From Porticoccaceae bacterium (GTDB lineage: Bacteria; Pseudomonadota; Gammaproteobacteria; Pseudomonadales; Porticoccaceae), in NCBI GenBank assembly GCA_002731695.1, contig PCCK01000036.1, positions 1-33,967 on the forward strand: a stretch of 33,967 nucleotides of DNA, given 5' to 3'. Made by a program: the position numbers and the translations under genes. The notes under the pieces are model-generated. The model was not told the origin of the DNA. It worked only from the letters and a program-made list of their open reading frames with translations, and made no database searches. Shown here one piece after another: positions 1-7,161 of the stretch; position 1 is the stretch's first letter, and the number at the start of each line of letters is the position of its first letter.

Positions 1-207
1 CACACGTTTCTATCCCAGCGCTGCGCGGTAATTGTGCCACATTTAATGCTTAGAACGCGAATGTTGTTCTCAATAATTATTTTTCTCCATAAAGAGGAGA
101 ATTTGCTAGTTGAACAAAATGATTTTAATTCGATTTACAGCTCAGAGACGATTGCGAAAGCCCTCTACGGTATATATCATTACAGTTTTGATCTTTTCGA
201 TACCTAA
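1..207 (+). CDS. Possible 3' end of a truncated reading frame
   Basis: Frame 1 is open from the left edge to a TAA at 205-207, giving 68 codons with no upstream limit in the window. The predicted tail has a short hydrophobic stretch (around residues 21-28) followed by a polar, tyrosine-containing end. I do not recognise a family. A purine-rich AGAGGAGA at 93-100 lies inside it just ahead of a TTG, so a very short separate ORF is also possible. An open frame of this length can occur by chance in AT-rich DNA. The upstream sequence would decide. Confidence 0.2.
   Translation, partial: HTFLSQRCAVIVPHLMLRTRMLFSIIIFLHKEENLLVEQNDFNSIYSSETIAKALYGIYHYSFDLFDT
152..180 (+). promoter_or_regulatory. Candidate sigma-70 promoter of the cyclic-nucleotide-binding gene
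   Basis: TTGCGA (152-157) and TATCAT (175-180) are separated by 17 bp. They would start transcription near 187, about 55 bases before the ATG at 243. This was read by eye; the -35 matches consensus at the TTG and last A only. Confidence 0.35.
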
Positions 208-242
208 AATTTAATGAAACGTTTTATTCAACGGATGCATAC

Positions 243-836
243 ATGCGCATAGATGGGTCACGCGACACCCTGATTGCTCTTTTACCGCAGCTCGGAGGGA
301 ACGGTGTTGACTCGCTGTTACCCTTTCTCGCTGAGTTAAGGGCTGAGAAGGGTCATGTAATGGTAAAGCAGGGTGACCAAGATGAGGACATGTATTTTCT
401 CTTAAATGGTACATTCTCCGTGTTCGAAAAAATTCAAATTAATCGTAGTGACGTTGTATTACATACAGCTACTTTTCCTGGCCCCGGTATTCTCGGTGAG
501 GTAAGTATTATGACCGATGCAGAGCGGACTGCGACTGTTGTTGTGATGGAGCCTGCTGACTGTTTGTGTCTGACCAAGCAGAAATTCGACGCTCTTGTTA
601 GCGCTAAGCCAAAAATTGCGATTGAACTTCTAAAGACTTTCGGCGCAGTTATGTATGGACGTCAGACCTCATTTCAAAATAGAGTGCGCGGTAATATCCT
701 CCGGGAAAGCCGAAGCAGCGAGGGTGGTATCGCAAAATTGGCTAGATATACAGGTAAGGTGTCGCGCACTAGCTCAGCTTTGGCAGAGAAACTGTTCAGT
801 GAGGATTTTAAAGGAGTGAATTACGATTCGAATTGA
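243..836 (+). CDS. Cyclic nucleotide-binding domain protein (no DNA-binding domain)
   Basis: The 197-residue protein carries one cNMP-binding (CAP_ED) domain over about residues 20-130. The phosphate-binding cassette is clear at residues 80-98, with GE at 85-86 (E86 is the position that contacts ribose in the family) and E94-R95-T96-A97-T98, where R95 is expected to hold the cyclic phosphate. Conservation of this arginine suggests real cAMP or cGMP binding. About 65 residues follow, but no Crp-type helix-turn-helix is recognisable, so this is probably not a transcription factor. It lies just upstream of siaC/siaB-like genes and near an adenylate cyclase, suggesting it is the local cAMP receptor (inference). 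The target it acts on is unknown. Confidence 0.85.
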   Translation: MRIDGSRDTLIALLPQLGGNGVDSLLPFLAELRAEKGHVMVKQGDQDEDMYFLLNGTFSVFEKIQINRSDVVLHTATFPGPGILGEVSIMTDAERTATVVVMEPADCLCLTKQKFDALVSAKPKIAIELLKTFGAVMYGRQTSFQNRVRGNILRESRSSEGGIAKLARYTGKVSRTSSALAEKLFSEDFKGVNYDSN

Positions 837-861
837 TCAGTTCCGACACTTTGGATTTATG

Positions 862-890
862 TTGACGTCCTAGGACAGTCTTTTTATTGT
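862..890 (+). promoter_or_regulatory. Candidate promoter of the siaC-siaB pair with embedded palindrome
   Basis: TTGACG (862-867) and TATTGT (885-890) are spaced by exactly 17 bp, upstream of the ATG at 925. The spacer contains a perfect 10-bp palindrome, GTCCTAGGAC (867-876), which could be an operator. This gives siaC-siaB their own promoter, separate from the preceding cNMP-binding gene. Confidence 0.5.
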
Positions 891-924
891 AATCCACTTT
901 ATATATTACTTAGGCGGTATAGTT

Positions 925-1287
925 ATGAAAATTCCAGCTACATCCAGAACGCCTGCAGTCGAATTTTTACCAGGATTGTGCACGATCAAAGGTGAGTGTT
1001 ATCCTGAGGATATCACCGAGTTTTCCACTCCTGTAATTGGTCATTTGAAGGAGGGGATATCTACGTCAGAAGAGTATAAGGTAGAAATCGAACTTTATTA
1101 TTTTAATAGCTCGTCTGCAAAATTTTTCTATGATTTTTTTGAATTTCTTGACGAAAGCGCTAGTGAAGGCACTAAGATAGAAGTTGTATGGCGTCACAGG
1201 GAAGACGATGACACGATGGAGGAGGCTGGAGAGGAGTTTGAAGAGGATTTGGAGCACGTAAATTTTACTCTGGAATCAATAGGTTAA
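925..1287 (+). CDS. siaC: SiaC-like DUF1987 protein (partner-switch phosphoprotein)
   Basis: This 120-residue protein matches the DUF1987/SiaC family in length and pattern: an N-terminal stretch in which a ligand strand is followed by a G-E-C-Y-P-E-D turn (23-29), the N-S-S-S-A-K motif at 61-66, and an acidic C-terminus. In Pseudomonas, SiaC is phosphorylated by SiaB, dephosphorylated by SiaA, and in its unphosphorylated form activates the diguanylate cyclase SiaD. There the phosphosite is a threonine in the equivalent of this motif; here the position appears to be serine (S62 or S63; alignment needed). AGGCGG lies about 7 bases before the ATG. It is followed at once by the siaB-like gene. 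No GGDEF cyclase is present, so its client here is probably the neighbouring adenylate cyclase (inference). Confidence 0.85.
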   Translation: MKIPATSRTPAVEFLPGLCTIKGECYPEDITEFSTPVIGHLKEGISTSEEYKVEIELYYFNSSSAKFFYDFFEFLDESASEGTKIEVVWRHREDDDTMEEAGEEFEEDLEHVNFTLESIG

Positions 1288-1321
1288 TAGTAGGCATTTT
1301 GTCTTATTGGTGGGGAATCTT

Positions 1322-1855
1322 ATGAATAGTGATACTGTACAGCTGCATGAGCTTATGCTAAATCGGGGTACCTTCTTTTGCTATGCAGGTCCACTGTCTG
1401 AAGAGGTGCTTACAAGCCTATCTTCTGTAGTAAAAGATCAGCTAACAGAGACTGATAGCACCTCGCCGATTACAAATAAAGTGTTCAGCATTTTTGTCGA
1501 GCAGGCACAAAATATCATCCGATACTCTGTAGACCGTTTGGAGAAAGGTGGCGTTGGATCTGTGTCGATAAGCCACACTAACGACGGATTCCTTATCGAG
1601 GCTGTTAATGAAGTTGATGAGAAGAGCCGAGAGCGTTTAGAGGAGATACTTACTCAACTGAAGCATATGGATGCGGCTGAGCTCAAAGCGGCTTACAAGC
1701 AGAGGTTAAAGGCAGGGCCACCAGAGGGAAGCGTCGGCGCGGGGCTTGGGTTTATCGAGGTTGCTAGAAGAAGCTCGCGATTTGATTTTGCGTTCGAAGA
1801 GCACAATGGCCAGACCTTGTTTTTATATCGCGGGTGGGTGAATACGCCTGCATAG
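1322..1855 (+). CDS. siaB: SiaB-family protein kinase (GHKL-like)
   Basis: The 177-residue protein belongs to the SiaB family, small GHKL/HATPase-like proteins that phosphorylate SiaC. Supporting motifs are Q-A-Q-N-I-I-R-Y-S (about residues 61-69), which corresponds to the N-box helix, and the glycine-rich G-A-G-L-G-F-I-E-V segment near residue 140 with the following A-R-R-S-S. I chose the ATG at 1322 because GGTGGGG lies about 6 bases upstream; a TTG at 1307 in the same frame would place that sequence inside the gene. It follows siaC by 34 bases, probably in one transcript, and converges tail to tail with the adenylate cyclase, with only 5 bases between the stops. Confidence 0.82.
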   Translation: MNSDTVQLHELMLNRGTFFCYAGPLSEEVLTSLSSVVKDQLTETDSTSPITNKVFSIFVEQAQNIIRYSVDRLEKGGVGSVSISHTNDGFLIEAVNEVDEKSRERLEEILTQLKHMDAAELKAAYKQRLKAGPPEGSVGAGLGFIEVARRSSRFDFAFEEHNGQTLFLYRGWVNTPA

Positions 1856-1860
1856 CTTAG

Positions 1861-2892
1861 TTAAGTAGATTTCTCGACATGGGCACGCAGGGTGTTAAGT
1901 GCGTTTGTGAGGGATAAGTTTAGTTCGTCTATCTGTTGCCTCGTCAAACCTGAGAGCTGTTCCCGAAGAAACGAGTTTTCAGTTTTAATTGTGATTATAG
2001 ATTCTGTATCTCCCGATTCAACCACCTCATATGTTCTGACTGGGTTGCTAATTCCTTTTAGCTTGATCCTCTCAGATTCTTTGCACGAAATTTTATCTTT
2101 TATAAGGTTATAAGTGTCGAAAGAGAGGAGTATGGATCCAGAAGTTGCAGCGGACTCCAGCCGTGCAGCCATGTTTACTCCTGCACCAATAACGGTATAG
2201 TCCAATCGATTTTCAGAGCCAAAATTACCCACAGTGCAAAAACCAGTATTGATTCCTATTCTCATCTTGAAAGGTTCCTGTAGACCAAAGCTCGCCCATT
2301 TATCGGTTAGTTCCCCTAACCTTTTTTGCATTTCAACTGCCATTGAAACACATCGAAATGCATCTTCAGCTATGCCTTGGCTCTCTGGATCTCCAAAAAA
2401 GATCATTATTGCGTCTCCGATGTATTTGTCTATCGTAGCTCCATATTTGAGTGCTATTGCCGACATTTCGTCAAGGTAATAGTTAAGCGCCGCTGTGAGG
2501 TCTTCTGATTCGAGACTTTCCGTTATTTGTGTGAACCCAACGAGGTCCGAAAAAAAAATAGTTAGTTTTTTTCTCGAGCTGGCAAGACTTACTTTTTGTT
2601 TGCCGCTAAAAATTGATTCGTAAACTTGAGGGGACAGGTACTTAGCAAGTTGAGCAGATAACTGTTCTAGCTGGGTACTTTTTTCTCGTGCCTCCTGTGC
2701 AAGGACATTCAAGCGCTCCTCGCTTCGATCATTATGTTTTACCAGACGCCTCGTTGTTTTGAGTAGCTTTTCGTATTCTCTTAGCAATTCGCTGAGTTTT
2801 GTCTGTGATGTATCGGACGCTCCTTCAATAGCGAATTTTGATTTCTCTATAACCTTGAACTCATGTTGAAATATTCCTTCATTTCGGGCCAT
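1861..2892 (-). CDS. Class III adenylate cyclase with N-terminal coiled coil
   Basis: The 343-residue protein has a helical, heptad-like N-terminus (about 30-85) and a class III cyclase domain (about 105-290). Metal-binding aspartates are visible at D116 (F-F-S-D-L-V-G-F-T) and D160 (Y-I-G-D). The purine-selecting pair is K156 and D231, the adenylate-cyclase type, and the transition-state residues are N240 and R244. All catalytic positions are therefore intact and the product should be cAMP. No membrane segment or receiver domain is present, so control should come through the N-terminal helices, the type of region SiaC contacts in SiaD. Its start codon overlaps the stop of the upstream hydrolase gene (TAATG), implying translational coupling. 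Regulation by the adjacent SiaABC-like proteins is inferred from position only. Confidence 0.9.
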   Translation of the reverse strand: MARNEGIFQHEFKVIEKSKFAIEGASDTSQTKLSELLREYEKLLKTTRRLVKHNDRSEERLNVLAQEAREKSTQLEQLSAQLAKYLSPQVYESIFSGKQKVSLASSRKKLTIFFSDLVGFTQITESLESEDLTAALNYYLDEMSAIALKYGATIDKYIGDAIMIFFGDPESQGIAEDAFRCVSMAVEMQKRLGELTDKWASFGLQEPFKMRIGINTGFCTVGNFGSENRLDYTVIGAGVNMAARLESAATSGSILLSFDTYNLIKDKISCKESERIKLKGISNPVRTYEVVESGDTESIITIKTENSFLREQLSGLTRQQIDELNLSLTNALNTLRAHVEKST

Positions 2893-3779
2893 TACAGTTT
2901 TATCTCCATACCTTCCTTTGCCAGAGCAAACTCTAGATCCTTCCCATTAATAGTATTCCTCTCAATGGCTTCTTTAAAAATTTTTTCCAATTCATCGTCT
3001 GTTCTACTTGGATCATGATGCGTAAATAGAACTTGTTTTGCGCATGCTTCGCGTGCGGCGGAGATGCTTGAGTCCAGCGTTCCATGGCCCCAACCATGCC
3101 GTGTTAGGTATTCCTCCTCAGTATATGCAGAGTCTATGATCAGCAAATCAGCTCCTTTCATAAAGTTTATAGTCTCTCGCCGACTGGCTTTAATACTCTC
3201 CTCCATGCTTGAGAAACGAGGGTCATCAGATGGGTGAGGATTTAATTTCCATTCATGATCTCCGGTAAAAACGATACTACGGTTCTCACTATCGATTCGG
3301 TAGCCGATGTTAATCGCGGTATGATTAAATTCGAAGGTTCTGACAATCAGGGAATTTATCTTAATCCTGTCACCGCCCGTTACATCTTTGAAATTTAAAC
3401 GGGCGGCGACATTTTGTAATTGCACTGGGAAAAAGTGACGATCCATCTGGCTAGTCAAAAGATCTTCTATGGTCAGACCACTATTTGGATCTTTAGGTCC
3501 ATAAATGTCTATTTCAACGTCGTCAGAGAAAAGTGGTTGAAACATGGTAAAACCCTGAATATGGTCCCAGTGGGTATGAGTAATGAATACATGAATCTTT
3601 TTTATCCCAGTATGCACAAGATGCCGCCCCAGTGAAAATATTCCTGTTCCGGCGTCTAAAACTATGCATTCGTCATTGTACCCGGTGATCTCAATGCAAG
3701 TCGTATTACCACCATACTTGACGGTCCTGGCTCCTGGCACCGGAAGAGAACCCCTCACACCCCATATCTTGCAGTACAA
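2892..3779 (-). CDS. Metallo-beta-lactamase-fold hydrolase, candidate cyclic nucleotide phosphodiesterase
   Basis: The 295-residue MBL-fold protein has the zinc motif H68-x-H70-x-D72-H73, then H153, D174 (F-T-G-D) and H254/H255, so both metal sites look complete. The N-terminus (W-G-V-R-G-S near residues 6-11) is typical of an RNase Z/PhnP-like MBL group. The start is a TTG at 3777-3779 with GGAG about 8 bases upstream; the family pattern begins right there. It is the first gene of a two-gene unit with the adenylate cyclase, and the two overlap by one base. That coupling makes a phosphodiesterase limiting cAMP an attractive reading, but MBL proteins hydrolyse many substrates and nothing in the sequence fixes this one. 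Confidence 0.8.
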   Translation of the reverse strand: MYCKIWGVRGSLPVPGARTVKYGGNTTCIEITGYNDECIVLDAGTGIFSLGRHLVHTGIKKIHVFITHTHWDHIQGFTMFQPLFSDDVEIDIYGPKDPNSGLTIEDLLTSQMDRHFFPVQLQNVAARLNFKDVTGGDRIKINSLIVRTFEFNHTAINIGYRIDSENRSIVFTGDHEWKLNPHPSDDPRFSSMEESIKASRRETINFMKGADLLIIDSAYTEEEYLTRHGWGHGTLDSSISAAREACAKQVLFTHHDPSRTDDELEKIFKEAIERNTINGKDLEFALAKEGMEIKL

Positions 3780-3899
3780 TTACAAATCTCCACTTTGACA
3801 CAGCCGAATTCAAAAGTTCTAAAATAATTGCTACCCAGAAAAAAATTGATGACGCATTGTACACTCTACAGGTACTCTCGGAACACTATCCGTAGAAAT

Positions 3900-3932
3900 T
3901 TGTCTTGAGCGGTAGATAATAATATGATTATC
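3900..3932 (+). promoter_or_regulatory. Candidate promoter and operator for the tonB-like/siaA-like pair
   Basis: TTGTCT (3900-3905) and TATGAT (3923-3928) are spaced by 17 bp, a good sigma-70 match, about 125 bases before the ATG at 4055. An 18-bp near-perfect palindrome with arms GATAAT and ATTATC (3915-3932) covers the -10 element, the expected place for a repressor site. The divergent hydrolase-cyclase unit starts at 3779, so this 275-bp gap probably holds promoters for both directions. Confidence 0.5.
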
Positions 3933-4054
3933 CCAGCGAGCGATTCGATAATGCAGAATAGTGAGACATCATAAAAATGGAATTTCTATTGATATTCAAT
4001 CGAATAGCGTATAAATTTATTGTTGTTTCAAAGAAATTTCTTGTTTTTTAAATA

Positions 4055-4483
4055 ATGCCTATGGTCCCGAATAAAAAATGCTTGTTTCCCACTCATAGAT
4101 ATAAAGCATTTATTTTTTTATGCTTTTCCGCTCTGATTAGTAATGTCGGTTGGTCTGAGGTTCTAGCTAAAAACATTGGATATTATACTGACGATGGTGA
4201 GAGAGTAAGTATTGAATGCTCTTTAATGGGGGCTGGTGCGCTCAGATATCCACCAAAAGCAAGAAAGTATAAATACGTGGGGGAGGTCATAGTCGCCTTT
4301 TCCATTGGACCAGATGGCAAAGTTGTTGATCCGCATATAGTGGACGCAGAACCTCCAGGAATTTTTGAGCGTTCCGCATTGAAGTACGTTAGGTCTTGGA
4401 GATACCAGCCGCCGGTTCATGACGGAGAGAATATTCAGGTTGATGACGTCGCGGTCAGGATTGCTTTCCAGCCAGGGCGTTAA
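4055..4483 (+). CDS. Exported protein with TonB C-terminal domain
   Basis: This 142-residue protein has a basic N-terminus, a hydrophobic stretch at about 18-33 that could be a signal peptide or a single anchor, and a TonB C-terminal fold over about 60-140. The fold shows a Y-P-P-K-A entry, the strand containing G-x-V-x-V-x-F-x-I, G-P-D-G-K-V, the helix with A-L-K-Y-V-R-S-W-R-Y-Q-P-P, and a final V-R-I-A-F. The proline-rich spacer that lets true TonB span the periplasm is absent, and no exbB/exbD is nearby, so energy transduction is unlikely. It sits 32 bases before the siaA-like gene in the same direction and may modulate its periplasmic sensor (inference). No clear Shine-Dalgarno is seen; the start could be M3. 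Confidence 0.7.
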   Translation: MPMVPNKKCLFPTHRYKAFIFLCFSALISNVGWSEVLAKNIGYYTDDGERVSIECSLMGAGALRYPPKARKYKYVGEVIVAFSIGPDGKVVDPHIVDAEPPGIFERSALKYVRSWRYQPPVHDGENIQVDDVAVRIAFQPGR

Positions 4484-4515
4484 ACTCAGTCATGTAGGCT
4501 GATAAGAAAGAATAT

Positions 4516-6456
4516 ATGACCACACGCATACAGCTACTTGCTCTAACTATTTTTGGTAATGTAGCTATTGCGGCACTTTTTTTTTGGTTAGCCACCGACC
4601 AACTTGACGGCCAGCAAAAAACTAATCTCGAAAATTCGGCTCTCGTTTATCAGCGAGCTTGGAATACTGCTTCAAGTGAGTCATATGATCTGTCAATCGG
4701 AATGTGGCATCCGCAAACAGGCACTTTTGAAAATCGGTCTATCTGGAAAAGTAAAAAAAATTTTCTTGCCGCTCCGGTTGAGGGGCAAAATGTAAGCGCA
4801 AGAAATCCGTTTTATGAGTCATTTCGGCGCGGTGATACCGAGAGTATCGTTTCAATCACGGAAGATCTTTTCCAACGTCCAATAGATGATATGAATATAA
4901 GTGCTGTATTCGTCCTAGACGCAAAGGGTGAAATTATTCATTGTATGACCGCATATGATGGATATGGCATTGATCCATGTGCTGACACTGCAAAATATAA
5001 TTTTGAGAAACTGGATATCGCTACGGCAAGCGGTATGCTTAGTGAGAGGCGTTTAGACCGAGTTCCCGCCAAAAGAGGTATCTTGCGGGTCGATGATTTG
5101 CGAAAGGAGGAGGAATCCTCGCTTTATCAGGCTTTATATGTCGCGCTCCGCGATGATAGTTCAAAACTCGGTACGATAGTTTTGGCTAAAAATATTTTTG
5201 AAGCTCTTGAATCCTTCGAATACGAGTTTGAAATAAAGGCTGCTTTAAATTTCGATAAAAAAACAATTACTTTAAATAACTATTACAACATTGATAACTA
5301 CTCAGGTATTTCCGATGAGGCTGATATCGCAGGCGAAGCATCAAATTCGTTGCAAGAGTATAAAGATATGTTGCTAGTGAATGGTACTTTTGGAGCAATG
5401 AACACTACTCTTGAGGCATCTGTCTTCGGATTTCCTCTCAGTGATTTTGCAAAGGGTGAAGAAGCCCTACTCATAGTATTAAGGGATCAAACGGAACTTT
5501 TGGACGCTCAAGATGAGGCAATGAGTAGCACTTTCATTTACGGGACAGCGGTTTTTACAGTTGTTGTTTTGTTGGTCATTTGGTTAGTGTCAAGAATTGA
5601 GGCTGCAATGAAGGATGCGTATGACCAAGCATCTACAGCAAATCGAGAAATCCAGAGTTCGATTAATTATGCGGCAAAATTACAAAGAGCCTTGCTCAGA
5701 GCCGAGCGTATGCCCGATGATTTTAAAATTGATCTTACTTGGAGACCAAGAGATGTTGTTGGTGGAGACATATATGTGGTTAGAACTACTGATAACAAGA
5801 CCGTGATTGCAGTTATAGACTGTACTGGGCACGGTGTGCCGGGAGCTTTTACATCCGTAATTGCTCGGGCAGTTGTGGACCGAGCAATTGAGGATGATCA
5901 AATAAATACTGCTGGTGAATATTTGAGCGAATCAAATCGACTAATAAAAGATATGCTTTTTCAGAATGAGTCTGAGGAGGCTGATTCTGATGCAGGTTTT
6001 GATGGGACAGTATGTATATTGGATAGGCAGTCGGGTTGCTTGGAGTTTGCAGGAGCTAATTCCTCGCTCTTTGTCGTCAACAACAATGAAACGAAGGAAA
6101 TAAAAGGAAATAAAAAGTCGGTGGGTGCGCGGCGCACACCAAGCGATTTTGAATTTACAACACATATTATTGAAAGTCCCAGTGGAATGTTTGTGATGCT
6201 AACGGATGGAGTCACTGATGTGATGAACGAGCTGCCTCGGCCGATAGCATTTGGTCGAAAGCGTCTAATGAGACTTTTACAAACTCTGGATACATCCGAA
6301 CCAAAGCTCGTTGTCAGTAAGGTGATGGATGCAATAGATCAATATAAGGGGGACACTCCGCTCCGAGACGATTTAACGCTACTTGCTTTTTATATAGACG
6401 AATTTGACTCGGTGTTTGTTTCTGATGTGGCGACGGTTGAGAGTGTGGCAGGATAA
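4516..6456 (+). CDS. siaA: SiaA-like membrane sensor PP2C/SpoIIE phosphatase
   Basis: The 646-residue protein has a membrane segment at about 7-25, a periplasmic sensor region of about 310 residues, a second membrane segment at about 340-360, a helical linker, and a cytoplasmic SpoIIE/PP2C phosphatase domain from about 390. Metal-binding acids of the fold are visible: D418 (V-G-G-D-I-Y), D435 (D-C-T-G-H-G-V-P-G-A-F), D564/D568 (T-D-G-V-T-D) and D618/D619 (R-D-D-L-T). This architecture matches SiaA, which dephosphorylates SiaC in response to an outside signal. No canonical HAMP domain is obvious after the second membrane segment. It is separated from siaC/siaB by the divergent cyclase unit rather than being in one operon with them as in Pseudomonas. 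Confidence 0.85.
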   Translation: MTTRIQLLALTIFGNVAIAALFFWLATDQLDGQQKTNLENSALVYQRAWNTASSESYDLSIGMWHPQTGTFENRSIWKSKKNFLAAPVEGQNVSARNPFYESFRRGDTESIVSITEDLFQRPIDDMNISAVFVLDAKGEIIHCMTAYDGYGIDPCADTAKYNFEKLDIATASGMLSERRLDRVPAKRGILRVDDLRKEEESSLYQALYVALRDDSSKLGTIVLAKNIFEALESFEYEFEIKAALNFDKKTITLNNYYNIDNYSGISDEADIAGEASNSLQEYKDMLLVNGTFGAMNTTLEASVFGFPLSDFAKGEEALLIVLRDQTELLDAQDEAMSSTFIYGTAVFTVVVLLVIWLVSRIEAAMKDAYDQASTANREIQSSINYAAKLQRALLRAERMPDDFKIDLTWRPRDVVGGDIYVVRTTDNKTVIAVIDCTGHGVPGAFTSVIARAVVDRAIEDDQINTAGEYLSESNRLIKDMLFQNESEEADSDAGFDGTVCILDRQSGCLEFAGANSSLFVVNNNETKEIKGNKKSVGARRTPSDFEFTTHIIESPSGMFVMLTDGVTDVMNELPRPIAFGRKRLMRLLQTLDTSEPKLVVSKVMDAIDQYKGDTPLRDDLTLLAFYIDEFDSVFVSDVATVESVAG

Positions 6457-6472
6457 TTAGGTATGTGGACTT

Positions 6473-6880
6473 CTAAACCATTATGTTAACGAAGAGTGGC
6501 TCATTACGTATTGGCATATCATTCTCAAAGGACATGAGCTCCTCGATTTGTCGGTTGAGCCTGTCTGAGACGGTGCTAGTGATTTTAGGTTTGATCTCAT
6601 CTATATCGACTTCTGGTGATAGGATCTTAGTGGACGCTTTCTGACGAACTACACCATCGCGAACCTTCATCTCAAAAAGATGTTTTGCGAGCTGGTCTGC
6701 CTCCAGCCTTGCTATTTGATAACGTTGTAATGAAAAATCGTCCTGTTGCTCTATAACTTTTGTGGTTTTCGTTCTGTTTTCAACAGTATTTTCATTACCT
6801 CTTGGCACACGCTGTTGACGCCTTGATCTCTGATCCACCAATGCAGGAGAGTTTGCTAAATTTCTCGAAATTTCAGCCAA
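6473..6880 (-). CDS. Hypothetical basic/helical protein
   Basis: The 135-residue protein is polar and rich in Arg, Gln and Glu, with no signal peptide or membrane segment. The first 45 residues look disordered, residues about 48-75 and 98-120 should be helical. I recognise no family. It converges with the siaA-like gene (16 bases between stops) and its start lies 38 bases from a perfect palindrome at 6918-6935. A role with the signalling genes is possible but unsupported. Confidence 0.55.
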   Translation of the reverse strand: MAEISRNLANSPALVDQRSRRQQRVPRGNENTVENRTKTTKVIEQQDDFSLQRYQIARLEADQLAKHLFEMKVRDGVVRQKASTKILSPEVDIDEIKPKITSTVSDRLNRQIEELMSFENDMPIRNEPLFVNIMV

Positions 6881-6917
6881 TTGCCTGTCTCCAATAGATT
6901 TTATGCCAAAAATTAGA

Positions 6918-6935
6918 CATACTTCTTGAAGTATG
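6918..6935. promoter_or_regulatory. Perfect 18-bp palindrome, candidate operator
   Basis: CATACTTC-TT-GAAGTATG is a perfect inverted repeat of two 8-bp arms. It lies in the 281-bp gap between divergent genes starting at 6880 (minus) and 7162 (plus), 38 bases upstream of the former. There is no T-tract, and the location suits a dimeric regulator rather than a terminator. Confidence 0.4.
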
Positions 6936-7161
6936 CATTAATTTTTTCCAGATTGCGAATTTAGGTTTTGACTTTCTCTGAATTGTGTTTGCAAGCAAGG
7001 TTTAGGATGCAAATACTGTTCTATGAGGGTATTTATACATTATACTTGCTTATGGTCAGTGATGTTCATAGGATGCCCCTAAATCGAGCTGTGATTCTTT
7101 TTTTGGAGGTAAAATATTGTAGGTGTAAGCTGGTAATTGTTAGCGAGAGGCGATCTGTAAA

